Part shown: positions 26,139 through 35,165 of the stretch, one piece after another
Layout: each line of letters begins with the position of its first letter
How positions within the stretch are numbered: position 1 is the stretch's first letter
Source: Cupriavidus laharis
GTDB lineage: Bacteria > Pseudomonadota > Gammaproteobacteria > Burkholderiales > Burkholderiaceae
DNA length: 64,000 bases
NCBI RefSeq assembly: GCF_914271435.1
Contig: NZ_CAJZAI010000012.1
Location: forward strand, 1 to 64,000
Reading direction: 5' to 3'
Notes under the pieces: model-generated
Database searches by the model: none
Told to the model about the DNA's origin: nothing
The model's input: the letters and a program-made list of their open reading frames with translations, nothing else
Program-made: the position numbers and the translations under genes

Positions 26139-26885
26139 TTACTTCCGGAACACACGCGATTCCAGCTCCCGCAACTGGGCATCCCGGTCGCGCTGCAGCT
26201 GGTCGGCGTTGTTCGTGCGCTCGGTTTGCTCGGCATTCGTCTTTTGGTCCTTGACGGCGTCGGCCTGGGTTTTGGCGCCGATCAGCTGGAGCAGGTCGGC
26301 ATTCTGGCCGGCCATCACGTCCAGCATCTGGTTGGTCAACTGAGCGGTTGCCTGCGAAGTCTGATTCAGGTTCAGATCCGACTGCAGGTCACGCCGGCGC
26401 TCGGCGAGCTTCTTGTTGTTGGTCGTGACGTCCTGACCAAGGTCGAACAGCCGTTTCGCTGTCTTGTCGCCGGTGGCAAGCAGGGTGCGCTGGTCGCGGA
26501 ACCATTGATCCGGCGTCTTGCCTGAAGCGGTGACCAGGCCCTGTACGTTGGAGAGAAAGTCGGCGGTGTTTGTCACGCTGCCATAGAGATCTTTGACGGC
26601 GTTTCCATATGCCTGGTATCGCGTGATGTCCTCCTGGATACCCTTGGCCTGCGCGGCCATCGCAACCGGATCCAGGCCGACCGCCTGTTGCAACTGATTG
26701 AGCATCATCTTGCTCTGATAGACGATGTTCGTGTTCTCGTAGATCTCGGTCTTGAGCGCCTGAGCGGCGGTCATGGTGTTCTTGATGAAGTTGGCCGCGT
26801 CAAACACGGGCATGCCACCAGCGTGCGCGAGGGGCGCCGTCAGGAGAGATGCCGTGACGAGCGCGGCAGAGAGAGCCATTTTCAT
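26139..26885 (-). CDS. virB5: T4SS minor pilin VirB5/TrbJ-like
   Basis: 248-residue secreted protein: a signal peptide MKMALSAALVTASLLTAPLAHA, then GGMPVFDAANFIKNTMTA, the usual start of mature TrbJ/VirB5 proteins (PVxDxxN). Long helices with coiled-coil tendency follow, ending in RDRDAQLRELESRVFRK. VirB5 sits at the pilus tip and mediates host contact. ATG 26885 gives a proper signal peptide; an earlier ATG at 26918 would overlap the virB4 stop. Confidence 0.87.
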   Translation of the reverse strand: MKMALSAALVTASLLTAPLAHAGGMPVFDAANFIKNTMTAAQALKTEIYENTNIVYQSKMMLNQLQQAVGLDPVAMAAQAKGIQEDITRYQAYGNAVKDLYGSVTNTADFLSNVQGLVTASGKTPDQWFRDQRTLLATGDKTAKRLFDLGQDVTTNNKKLAERRRDLQSDLNLNQTSQATAQLTNQMLDVMAGQNADLLQLIGAKTQADAVKDQKTNAEQTERTNNADQLQRDRDAQLRELESRVFRK

Positions 26886-26917
26886 GGGTGCGTTCCTGAG
26901 AGAGGGGAGGGAGTTCA

Positions 26918-29362
26918 CTAGCCGCGGGCCAGCACTTCGCGCACATACCGCTCCTGCCAGTCGGGCAGGCCGCTTGCGTAGTGGCGATCGAGGACATCCT
27001 GCGCATAGCCGTCGGAGCGAAGCATGGCCACCATCTCCTTGCTGAACGCGGTCTGAAGCATCCGACTCTGGCTTCGGGTGGTCCAGTAGTAGTCCCGGTT
27101 CGGCACTGCCTCGGCAATCAGCTTGGTTTGATCCAACGTGAGGCCGAACACGTCGCAGTAGAGGTCCTTGCTCGTCACGGCCTGGCTGTTGGGCAGGTAG
27201 ATGATGTTGGCGATGTTGTCCTTCAGGATCTCGAAGTCGGCCACGCGCGCAATTTGCTGCAGCGACTGCGTTGCCATCCAGATTGCGCCGTTGAGCTTGC
27301 GGATCGTGACGATCCAGGTTTCCAGGCGCGTGTAGAAGCGGGGATTGGTGAAGAAGAACCCGGCTTCCTCCACTTCGATGATGGTGTAGCGCGTGCCCAT
27401 CGACTGGCTGATGCGGTAGAACGCATAGTCCATGAACAGGGCTGCGGCGCGGGGAAAGTTCGAGAACAGGTCGCCCATTTCGATCGAGAGATCGTCACTG
27501 ACCTCGAAGGCGTCCTCGACGTGATCGAAGAAGTGGCCGTATTGCCCACCCTTCACCCAGATCTGCAAGCGTTCACGCAGCGTGGCGTGCAACTGCGTGC
27601 ACAGATTTGAGAGCGTCCAGCGCTCCCGAGGAAAGCGCGAGAGAATCTGGACGGCCTGATAGAGGTCCGTGCGCTGTTGCGGCGTGCACCGGAAGTCTTC
27701 GTCCTCGATGGCGAGCGCCAGCCAGTCGGCGAGGTAGGCGTGGTTGGTGGCATCACCGAGCAGGGACAGCGGATTGGTCTGGGTGGCGGCCTGGAAGCGG
27801 CCAGTCACGTCAACGAACTTTCCTCCGGCCAGAAGGGTCGGGATGCGGGTTGAACGGTCCTTGTCAAATCGGATTCGACGGGCGCCCTGGCGGCCCGCCT
27901 GCGTGACAAGGAAGTTGAGAAAGACGGACTTGCCGGCGCCGATGGGGCCGAGCACAAGCAGGTGACCGTTCCCACCCGGCTGGTGCATGTCCACCCGTTG
28001 GGACGTACGGTGGCCGGTCGGCAAACAGGTCAACGGTGGCGTCTCCCGCCCCGACAGGTTGGAAAGCCAGTTGTTGCGGGTTGGGCCGGGCCGCACGGAG
28101 CGTAGTGGCGCGATATCGGAGACCGCCGGGGTCTCCACGAACTGGAGGCGGCGCTGTTTGTCCCAACGACCGGGAAGGGTACTATTCCAGGCTGGCAGCA
28201 GATTGGCCTTCTCACGAATCGGGGCGAAGCCGGCGTTGGTGATGGTGCCCACCACCTCGCTCACGGCATCCTCGCATTCAGCCTCGGTGTCGCCGTAGAC
28301 GATCACGGAGATATTGACGAAGCCATGCTGCTGGCCCTCGGCGGTCAGGCGGCGCAGAGCGTCACCTGCCTCCGCGGCCAGTTGCTTGCGTCCCTCGTCG
28401 TTCTCCGCCTCTTCCTTGGCTGCTATCTGCTTGATGATCGACCAGAGGTTGAAGCTCGCCATCTTGTAGAAGCGACGAATCTTCTCAATGTGGCCGGTGG
28501 CCTTATGGGTATCGAGGAAGCGATAGAGAATGCAGACGTCAAGTTCGACGTCGAGCTGCGTGAGCGCATCGAGCGCCGCCTCCTGAAAGCCCATCCATTC
28601 CTTGATGGCGACGATGGCGGCGAAGCGCTTGCCGTGGGCCGACTCGAAGTAGAGCTTGTCGGCGCCACAGGTGACTTCGGATTCCGTCAGGTGGGTATCC
28701 AGCAGCGTGACGGGGAAGCGCACCAGGCGGGGCGGCACGGTGGGGTTGGCCGTTTGGTGCAACGCGGCCAGCCCTTCCTGCATCGAAAGGCGTGAGAGCC
28801 CAAGCTTGGTCGCACCACCGGTGAAGGCGTCGAGCATGGACTCGAAGCGCTTGGCGTCGGCCTCGGTCCGCTCCAGATCGAAGGCAAAAGCGTTGCGGGC
28901 CAGCAGCACGTCCTTGGCGGTCTCGAACGCGGCGACGGCCACATTCTTTCCCCCCTCCGTCATGTGGTACGCCATGCGCTCAAAGATCTTGTCGATCCCG
29001 TTCTCGGGCGTATAGGCCAGTGCCAGCGAGTGCGAGTTGTGGAAGTACCGGCCGCTGGCCATGTTCTCGCGGTTCAGCGCATCGAGCCGCGCGTCGGAGG
29101 CGGCTGGGAAGGTGCCTTCAATGTACTCGCGCGTGCGGCGATGGCGTAAGCGCCACCAGGCGGTGATGCGGCTGTCAAAGCTGCGGCAGGCCTGGTCGAG
29201 TTGGTCGCGCGCCGCCGACACGTCGTTGGCGTTCGGGCTGTCCGCGTCGATGCCGTGAAACTCATAGGTCGCAAGCAGCGAGCCATCCTTGTTGAGCACC
29301 AGATCTGGGGTGACGAGTGTCATCCACGGTGCAATCTCTTGCATAGGGCGATGCTTCAGCAT
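26918..29362 (-). CDS. virB4: T4SS ATPase VirB4/TrbE-like
   Basis: 814-residue cytoplasmic ATPase that powers pilus assembly and substrate transfer. Walker A LVLGPIGAGKSVFLNFL lies at about residues 472-488, and a Walker B-like TIIEVEEAGFFF at about 665. The N-terminal CagE/TrbE/VirB domain has a typical IDADSPNANDVSAARDQL segment. Starts within the end of virB3 (7-base overlap) and is followed by virB5. Full length for the family. Confidence 0.94.
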   Translation of the reverse strand: MLKHRPMQEIAPWMTLVTPDLVLNKDGSLLATYEFHGIDADSPNANDVSAARDQLDQACRSFDSRITAWWRLRHRRTREYIEGTFPAASDARLDALNRENMASGRYFHNSHSLALAYTPENGIDKIFERMAYHMTEGGKNVAVAAFETAKDVLLARNAFAFDLERTEADAKRFESMLDAFTGGATKLGLSRLSMQEGLAALHQTANPTVPPRLVRFPVTLLDTHLTESEVTCGADKLYFESAHGKRFAAIVAIKEWMGFQEAALDALTQLDVELDVCILYRFLDTHKATGHIEKIRRFYKMASFNLWSIIKQIAAKEEAENDEGRKQLAAEAGDALRRLTAEGQQHGFVNISVIVYGDTEAECEDAVSEVVGTITNAGFAPIREKANLLPAWNSTLPGRWDKQRRLQFVETPAVSDIAPLRSVRPGPTRNNWLSNLSGRETPPLTCLPTGHRTSQRVDMHQPGGNGHLLVLGPIGAGKSVFLNFLVTQAGRQGARRIRFDKDRSTRIPTLLAGGKFVDVTGRFQAATQTNPLSLLGDATNHAYLADWLALAIEDEDFRCTPQQRTDLYQAVQILSRFPRERWTLSNLCTQLHATLRERLQIWVKGGQYGHFFDHVEDAFEVSDDLSIEMGDLFSNFPRAAALFMDYAFYRISQSMGTRYTIIEVEEAGFFFTNPRFYTRLETWIVTIRKLNGAIWMATQSLQQIARVADFEILKDNIANIIYLPNSQAVTSKDLYCDVFGLTLDQTKLIAEAVPNRDYYWTTRSQSRMLQTAFSKEMVAMLRSDGYAQDVLDRHYASGLPDWQERYVREVLARG

Positions 29363-29685
29363 GGCAGGTCGCTATCGAAGCCGTACGGGCGGCGAAATCG
29401 GGGGCTGAACTTGCCATGCCACGGCAACGGCTTGTACACGTCGCCGTAGTGGTTGTAGGTGTTCAGCACGAGGTTCCACCATGGGTCGCGGGTGGTGAGC
29501 CAGCGCAGGAACAGGTGCACGCACAGCCCGAGCAGGAAGAATCCGCCCATGGTGACCACGCCGCCCGAGTAGGTGGCGTAGCACAGCAACGCTGTAATGG
29601 TGCCGTTGGCGATGGCGAGGCCCCGAACCGCGCCGCCCATCATGCGGGGCAGGGAGAGGGAGCGGCTGACGGTATGCTGGCGCAT
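29356..29685 (-). CDS. virB3: T4SS inner-membrane protein VirB3
   Basis: 109-residue VirB3/TrbD protein. The N-terminal SLSLPRMMGGAVRGLAIANG is followed by two adjacent membrane segments (TITALLCYATYSGGV, GGFFLLGLCVHLFLRWL) and a short soluble tail (TRDPWWNLVLNTY). The start is ATG 29685, two bases after the virB2 stop. It associates with VirB4 at the base of the channel. Confidence 0.88.
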   Translation of the reverse strand: MRQHTVSRSLSLPRMMGGAVRGLAIANGTITALLCYATYSGGVVTMGGFFLLGLCVHLFLRWLTTRDPWWNLVLNTYNHYGDVYKPLPWHGKFSPRFRRPYGFDSDLPC

Positions 29686-29687
29686 GA

Positions 29688-30038
29688 TCAGCAGTACGCG
29701 GTGAGACCCATGTTCTTGGCGATCGGGATCGCGGCCGCGGCAATGCCTACGCCGACGATTGCCGTCATGACAATCTTGACGATGGTCGATTCGGAATTGG
29801 CGATGCCGATTGCGCCAAGAATGATGACGACGACGCCGATCACGAAGAGCACCGGGCCGCTCACCAAAGCCATGATCGCGCAGATCATGTTTGTGAGGCC
29901 GCTGAATATCCCAAGGTCGGCTGCAAGGGCGCTCTGCGCACTCAAAAGCAGCGCGGCTCCTAGCACAAGGGCTGCTTGTTGCGAACGGATGCGGTTGGCT
30001 CTGGCTTGTAGCAGGGACAGCGATTTGGATCGGAACAT
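29688..30038 (-). CDS. virB2: T4SS major pilin VirB2/TrbC
   Basis: 116-residue prepilin: a long leader ending in LLLSAQSALA, then a mature domain of two hydrophobic helices (LTNMICAIMALVSGPVLFVI and IVKIVMTAIVGVGIAAAAIP) around a short polar loop, as in VirB2/TrbC. ATG 30038 lies 11 bases after an AGGAG site; a GTG four codons upstream is possible. Polymerises into the conjugative pilus. Confidence 0.88.
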   Translation of the reverse strand: MFRSKSLSLLQARANRIRSQQAALVLGAALLLSAQSALAADLGIFSGLTNMICAIMALVSGPVLFVIGVVVIILGAIGIANSESTIVKIVMTAIVGVGIAAAAIPIAKNMGLTAYC

Positions 30039-30056
30039 GGGTTGTTGCACTCCTAG

Positions 30057-31106
30057 TTAGAAAACACGTTTGACGACATAGTCGTTTTGGTCGAAGCCTT
30101 GGATCTCCAGGATTTCCGATACGTGCCGCATCTCGCCGGTGCGGCGCATGTGCAGGACGTATTGAAAGCATTCGGCGATGAGCTTGCGCATGTCACTGAG
30201 CTCCCAGCGGGAGCCGGATGGAATGCCCAGCATCGCCATACCTTCGAGGCGCGACAAGGCGGAGCGGGCGTTGTTCGCGTGCAGAGATGCCATGCCGCCG
30301 TCGTGGCCGGTATTGAGCGCTTGCAGCAGGTCGTAGGCTTCGCCGCTACGGACTTCGCCGACGAGGATGCGATCGGGGCGAAAGCGCAGGGATAGGGCAA
30401 CCAACTGTTGGGTGGTCACGCGAGTGTCCGTATTCGAGAGCAGGCGCACCTTGTTGGGCACCGACATCTTGAGTTCCATCGTGTCTTCGATGGAGAGCAC
30501 CCGCTCGCTGTGGGGAATCTCGGCCACCAACGCGTTGAGCAGCGTCGTCTTGCCCGACGAGGTCCCGCCCGCGACCAGAATGTTCTTGCGCTGCCTGACC
30601 AATTCGGTGAGGGCGTCCTTGAGCGCATCGTCTTCCAACGCCCCGTTGAAGATGGGCTTGTCGTTGGCAGTGCTGCGCGCCACTCTCGAGGAGAAGGCAC
30701 CCATCTCGACGTAGTCCGCGAGCGACAGGTTCTTCTCGCGATGGCGACGGATGCTGAGGGCGTTGCCGTCGATAGCGGTCGGCTGCATCACAGCCGCAAT
30801 CCGCATGCCCTGATAGCCGGCGTTTATGATGCCCTGGTCGGTGCCGCGTACGGCGGACTTCTGCACTGAGGCGGCGAGTGCGCGGATCGCGCCTTCGATC
30901 ATGGCCGGATCGAGCCGAATATCCAATTGCTGGAGTTCACCGTGTCGCTCGATCCACACGCTGTCGGCATGATTGATCATGACCTCGGCAATGTCGGGCG
31001 CTTCGACATAGCTTTTGATGGGACCAAGCGCCTCGAAGAACATCGCGACCGCGCTCGCTTCGAGCTGGTCGAACTGGAGGGGGGAATGTGCGGTCGTTTC
31101 AGACAT
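30057..31106 (-). CDS. virB11: T4SS traffic ATPase VirB11/TrbB
   Basis: 349-residue hexameric secretion ATPase. An N-terminal domain (YVEAPDIAEVMINHADSVWI) precedes Walker A LVAGGTSSGKTTLLNAL at about residue 182, the Asp box RVLSIEDTMEL, Walker B DRILVGEVRSGEAYDLL and the His box LNTGHDGGMASLHANNA. ATG 31106 (MSETTAHS) is chosen; longer frames run into the regulatory region. It is first of the minus-strand transfer operon and divergent from virB8. Confidence 0.94.
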   Translation of the reverse strand: MSETTAHSPLQFDQLEASAVAMFFEALGPIKSYVEAPDIAEVMINHADSVWIERHGELQQLDIRLDPAMIEGAIRALAASVQKSAVRGTDQGIINAGYQGMRIAAVMQPTAIDGNALSIRRHREKNLSLADYVEMGAFSSRVARSTANDKPIFNGALEDDALKDALTELVRQRKNILVAGGTSSGKTTLLNALVAEIPHSERVLSIEDTMELKMSVPNKVRLLSNTDTRVTTQQLVALSLRFRPDRILVGEVRSGEAYDLLQALNTGHDGGMASLHANNARSALSRLEGMAMLGIPSGSRWELSDMRKLIAECFQYVLHMRRTGEMRHVSEILEIQGFDQNDYVVKRVF

Positions 31107-31233
31107 GCCGCTATTGTTCTTGTTCGGCGTGTCTGTGTGCGGCCAAAAGGTATGCGATTTTCGCGAGCTTTCGATTGCGGATGGCTCCTTATCTAAGCGG
31201 GCTACCGAGCGGCCGCCAGGTGGGCGAGCACGT

Positions 31234-31296
31234 GAGTTCACCCTATTTGCCGTAACGGATGCAAAACCGCTCTCTCTTCGCTAATAGGGTGGAATC
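31234..31296. promoter_or_regulatory. 63-bp inverted-repeat element between virB11 and virB8
   Basis: Left arm GAGTTCACCCTATT (31234-31247) and right arm AATAGGGTGGAATC (31283-31296) are inverted copies with two mismatches, in the 384-bp divergent intergenic region 31107-31490. A near-identical element with the same 63-bp span occurs at 51201-51263, and the shared block extends leftwards (GGCGAGCACGTGAGT). Probable binding site of a transfer regulator controlling both divergent operons. Confidence 0.75.
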
Positions 31297-31490
31297 ATGT
31301 GTCCGGGGGTGGCCTTGCATCCTCGGTAAAGGAGGCCGCGGCATGAACGCTTCAATCGCTTGTGATATTTCCACGCTGGATCACCCGTTGATTTAAGAAA
31401 AATTGAAAGCTGTTGAAAATCGTATAGCTTTCGAGGTGCAGTAGGTCGCGATTCACTGGTTCAATTAGCGGCATCCAAACGGGGTGTCGC

Positions 31491-32198
31491 ATGCCACTGT
31501 TCTCACGTAGCAATCAAGCCAAGAAGGATCTTTCGCCCGCTCCCGGCATGTACGCCGGTGACGATGTCACGCAGTTCCTTTTCGATCGTACGGCGCGCGT
31601 CGCGGTGGAACGCAATCACTGGAAGCTGGCCGCGCTTGTTGCTGCCTTGGTCGCCATTGCAGCGGTAATGACGCGCCAGCCGCCGGAACCTGTGGTGCGG
31701 GTGGTCGGCGTATCGGGCGACGCCAATGGCAAGCCGGTCGCGCGTGAGCTGGAGGCCTACCAGCCGAAGTCGCTGGAGATTCAGGTCGCGTTCCGTGACC
31801 TGGTCACGCGCATGTTCACCATCGAACCTGTGCTCACGGCGCAGATCGAAGACTCCCGCATCTTCCAGAACATCAATAGCGCCAAGAAGCAAATGGTGGG
31901 CGCGGCGCGTGAGCAGTTCGAAAAATGGTTGTCCGAGGACGCGCCATTCCGAGCCATCGCCCAAAGCCCGACTCTGGTGCGCGAGGTCCAGGTCACCAAT
32001 ATTGCCTTGCTGCCCGACAACACCGTGGCAGTGGAGTTCGTCACATCCACCCGAGATGAAGGATCGAAGCCGCGCAAGCAACGCTACGCGATGACCTTTC
32101 GCTACCAGATCGACCCTCCGAAGAGCGACGCGGCCCTCACTGCCAATCCGTTCGGCATCTACCCCGTCTTCTTCAGCATCCAGAAGTCCGCCGCCTGA
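31491..32198 (+). CDS. virB8: T4SS inner-membrane protein VirB8/TrbF-like
   Basis: 235-residue bitopic protein. A short cytoplasmic N-terminus, one membrane segment (WKLAALVAALVAIAAVM, about residues 44-62) and a periplasmic NTF2-like domain (FRDLVTRMFTIEPV ... EVQVTNIALLPDNTVAVEF). A nucleation factor of the T4SS core. It begins the plus-strand operon that runs through virB9, virB10 and the pil genes, and lies just downstream of the inverted-repeat element. Confidence 0.9.
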   Translation: MPLFSRSNQAKKDLSPAPGMYAGDDVTQFLFDRTARVAVERNHWKLAALVAALVAIAAVMTRQPPEPVVRVVGVSGDANGKPVARELEAYQPKSLEIQVAFRDLVTRMFTIEPVLTAQIEDSRIFQNINSAKKQMVGAAREQFEKWLSEDAPFRAIAQSPTLVREVQVTNIALLPDNTVAVEFVTSTRDEGSKPRKQRYAMTFRYQIDPPKSDAALTANPFGIYPVFFSIQKSAA

Positions 32199-32200
32199 CC

Positions 32201-33091
32201 ATGTCCCAGTCCCTGCGCTCCACCCTTACCGTTGTTGGCCTGACCGCTGTCATTTGCCTGGCGTTGTCGGCGAGGCCGGGATTCTCTGCCGAGAAGCCGT
32301 CGCGCAAGGCTCCGCCGCCGCTGCCGACGCTTGGCATTGGCGACATGGCTGACGCTATGAATCCGATGAATCCGTTCAACGGCGGTACCGAGCCGGTAGC
32401 CCTACCCGGCGATTCGCGCCTGGTGGTATTTCCGTACAGCGCCGATCAGATCTTCCGCGTGCTGACGGCTCCGCTGAAGGTGACGACGATCGAGTTCGCC
32501 GCGGATGAACAGATCGTTGGCGACCCGGCGTGGGGCGAGAACATTCGCTGGAGCTTCGATACCGACGGCGCGAATCACCTCTACGTGAAGCCGCACGCCG
32601 CGGGGTTGGTGAATACCTTGTCGGTCAACACCAACAAGCGCAGCTACGAGTTCACGCTGGTCTCCTCGCCGCTCGGCGGAATCTTCTACCAGAAGGTGAG
32701 GTTTCGTGTGCAGGCGCCGTTCGGCGCCAAGGCCAAGGCGCGCAACGACGTGGAGGGGCAGGAGAGCGAACGAGGCAGCGGCGGCGTGGCTCCCGATGCT
32801 GTCGCCGTGTCGCCGGACAAGCTGAACTTCGACTATGGCGTGTCGGGCGACGCGAGCTTCAAGCCGGAGACCGTCTTTGATGATGGCAGATCGATCTGGA
32901 TGCGTATGCCGAAGGCGACCGAATGGCCGGTTGCGCTGGTGAAGGATGGTAGCGACTACGTAGTGGCCAACTTCATCCGGCGTGGTGACTTCCTTGTGCT
33001 GCAGCGCCTGGCCAATGAGGTTGCCCTGCGCTCCGGCGACACGGAAATCATCGTGCAGCGCGGCAAGCGCCGCTTCCTGGGTCTCTTCTGA
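32201..33091 (+). CDS. virB9: T4SS outer-membrane complex protein VirB9/TrbG-like
   Basis: 296-residue periplasmic/outer-membrane protein with a cleavable signal (TVVGLTAVICLALSARPGFSA). N-terminal domain: DSRLVVFPYSADQIFRVLTA. The C-terminal CagX/TrbG domain reads VFDDGRSIWMRMPKATEWPV and ends EIIVQRGKRRFLGLF. It forms the outer-membrane core with VirB10 and a VirB7-type lipoprotein; no virB7 gene is recognised here. Starts two bases after virB8. Confidence 0.9.
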   Translation: MSQSLRSTLTVVGLTAVICLALSARPGFSAEKPSRKAPPPLPTLGIGDMADAMNPMNPFNGGTEPVALPGDSRLVVFPYSADQIFRVLTAPLKVTTIEFAADEQIVGDPAWGENIRWSFDTDGANHLYVKPHAAGLVNTLSVNTNKRSYEFTLVSSPLGGIFYQKVRFRVQAPFGAKAKARNDVEGQESERGSGGVAPDAVAVSPDKLNFDYGVSGDASFKPETVFDDGRSIWMRMPKATEWPVALVKDGSDYVVANFIRRGDFLVLQRLANEVALRSGDTEIIVQRGKRRFLGLF

Positions 33092-33103
33092 GCGAGGCGC
33101 ACC

Positions 33104-34375
33104 GTGAAGCCGCAATCCGTAACTGACGTCTCTGACGCCCAAGAGCGCCTGACCAAAGGGAAGGTGCCGCGCAACATCGTGATCTCCCTTGGCGTGGTGG
33201 CGGCCGTGCTGGTGGGCTCGCTCGGCTACTACTACCAGAGCGGCATGGAGTCGGAGCTGGCCAAGCAAGCCGAAGAAAAGAAGGCCAAGAAGCTACAGGA
33301 ACGCACCAGCAACCCGGACAACGGAGGCCTGGACCAACTGATCCGCCAGCAGCAGGAAGAGGCGCGCAAGCAAGCCGAGAAGCAGAAGGCCGAAGCGACC
33401 TCGCCTGAGGCGCCGAGCAAGGGGCCCGTCATGACGGCCAAGGACTTCGTTCAGCCAGCCGCCAGCACTGCTGCGCAGGATAGTGAGTTGGCAAAGGCCA
33501 ACGATCTGGACAACGTCATGACCTCGCCCATCTTCAAGGCCGATGGCAAAGCCCTGCGACGGGATGCGGGCAAGCGCTTGCCGGACATGACCGGCGTGGT
33601 GGACCCGGCCACGATGCGCGCACAGCAACAGGCCGCTGTGGCGAACATGGATGGCGTTGGTGGCGCCGGTTACCCGGGCGGCATGGGCGGCATTGGGGTG
33701 GGAGCCCATGGCGCAGCACCGGCCGGCCCGACCTCGAGCGACAAGGAGTTCTTGCGCGGCGCGGCGGCCACAGGCTTTACCCGCACCGGGTTCGCCGGAA
33801 CGTTGGCGCCTTGCACGGTGAGCCAGGGCTTCATCATTCCCGCCACCTTCGTTGGGGGACTGAATTCGGACAAGCCGGGCGAGTTCCGTGCGGTCGTATC
33901 GCAGGATGTGTACGACACGGTTCGTGGCAATTGCAAAGCGATTCCAGCGGGCTCGACGCTGGTCGGCACGTACAGCAGTGACATTGCCATCGGGCAGGAG
34001 CGCATCCTGGCCGCCTTTGTTCGCATGCAGCTGCCAAATGGGAAATGGGTGCCGCTGCTCGGCATGGGCGGCGCAGACCCGAACGGCTACGCGGGCATCA
34101 GCGGCGACGTCAATAACCACTTTTTCAAGATCTTCGCCGGGGCGCTGATCATCGGAGTGCTGGAACAGCACTTCAACGATTCGAAAACAGCGACCACGGT
34201 CGGTCCCAATGGACTGACCACCTACGGGAACACGGCAGGGCAGGTGGCCGCTCAGACGGCACAGACGATCCTGAACCGGAACCAGAACATCCGCCCCACG
34301 ATTACCACCAAACCGGGCCAGAAGCTGCTTGTGCAGGTCAAGCACGACATCGTCCTGGAGCCGTACCGTGACTAA
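33104..34375 (+). CDS. virB10: T4SS envelope-spanning protein VirB10/TrbI-like
   Basis: 423-residue protein with a cytoplasmic start, a membrane segment (NIVISLGVVAAVLVGSLGYY, about residues 24-43), a charged coiled/disordered stretch and a C-terminal TrbI domain (GFAGTLAPCTVSQGFIIPA through KPGQKLLVQVKHDIVLEP). It spans both membranes and senses ATP use by the channel. The start is GTG at 33104. The stop overlaps the transglycosylase start. Confidence 0.92.
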   Translation: MKPQSVTDVSDAQERLTKGKVPRNIVISLGVVAAVLVGSLGYYYQSGMESELAKQAEEKKAKKLQERTSNPDNGGLDQLIRQQQEEARKQAEKQKAEATSPEAPSKGPVMTAKDFVQPAASTAAQDSELAKANDLDNVMTSPIFKADGKALRRDAGKRLPDMTGVVDPATMRAQQQAAVANMDGVGGAGYPGGMGGIGVGAHGAAPAGPTSSDKEFLRGAAATGFTRTGFAGTLAPCTVSQGFIIPATFVGGLNSDKPGEFRAVVSQDVYDTVRGNCKAIPAGSTLVGTYSSDIAIGQERILAAFVRMQLPNGKWVPLLGMGGADPNGYAGISGDVNNHFFKIFAGALIIGVLEQHFNDSKTATTVGPNGLTTYGNTAGQVAAQTAQTILNRNQNIRPTITTKPGQKLLVQVKHDIVLEPYRD

Positions 34376-35165
34376 GTTTGGTGTCACTGCCATGCTGGCT
34401 CTGGCCGTGTCAGGCGCCGCTGCTCAGACCATCGAGGCCATGGTGAGTCCGACTGCACTCGTGCTGCGTGAGGGCACTACCGCCCGCATCGTCACGCTTC
34501 CGGGGAAGCCGGTCCTTTACTGCGGGCTGAATCCGTTCCTCGGCTGGTCGGCGCGGTTGATCGGCGCGAGCCTGCGCATGGGCCCGGGGGGCGAACCCAT
34601 TGTGGAGGCTAATGGCCAGTCGCTGCCGATAGTGGCACTGCTGGCACGCGACGGCTGGCTGCGTCCGGAGCACCTGGACGACGGCGCACAGGTTGCGCTC
34701 GTCGAGCGTCGTGGCGGATGGGCGTGCGCGCCTAAGACCGAACCCTTCGCGCAGATGAGCGCCAAGGTGGACCCGCGGATTCTGGCCGGCATCGCAATGA
34801 ACGAGTCGGCCTATCGCGGCCGTCCGTGGCCGTGGACGCTCAACGTGGCCGGGCGCGGCATGTACTTCGCTACCCGCCAGGACGCCCATGCGGCTATCGA
34901 GCAGCTGCTCGCGGCCAGGCGCTGTGACTTTGACGTCGGAATCATGCAGATCAACTGGTGCTACCACGGCAAGCGGTTTGCCTCGGCGTGGGACGCGCTG
35001 AGCCCTGCCACCAATATTCGTGTCGCCGAGACGCTTCTTGTCGACAACCTGCAGCGCAGCGGCTCCGAGATGAAGGCGGTGGCCTGGTACCACAGCGCCG
35101 ACCCGGCACGCGGCGGCCCGTACTTCAGCCGATTCATGAATCACTTCCAGCAATTGCCACGATGA
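34368..35165 (+). CDS. virB1: VirB1-like lytic transglycosylase
   Basis: 265-residue periplasmic enzyme that opens peptidoglycan for T4SS assembly. The signal peptide is short (FGVTAMLALAVSGAAA). An unassigned N-terminal domain (about residues 20-125) precedes the SLT domain with the catalytic Glu in AGIAMNESAYRGRPWPW and the downstream CDFDVGIMQINWCYHG. GTG 34368 overlaps the virB10 stop by eight bases. The extra N-terminal domain is unusual for VirB1; it may anchor the enzyme to the channel. Confidence 0.82.
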   Translation: MTKFGVTAMLALAVSGAAAQTIEAMVSPTALVLREGTTARIVTLPGKPVLYCGLNPFLGWSARLIGASLRMGPGGEPIVEANGQSLPIVALLARDGWLRPEHLDDGAQVALVERRGGWACAPKTEPFAQMSAKVDPRILAGIAMNESAYRGRPWPWTLNVAGRGMYFATRQDAHAAIEQLLAARRCDFDVGIMQINWCYHGKRFASAWDALSPATNIRVAETLLVDNLQRSGSEMKAVAWYHSADPARGGPYFSRFMNHFQQLPR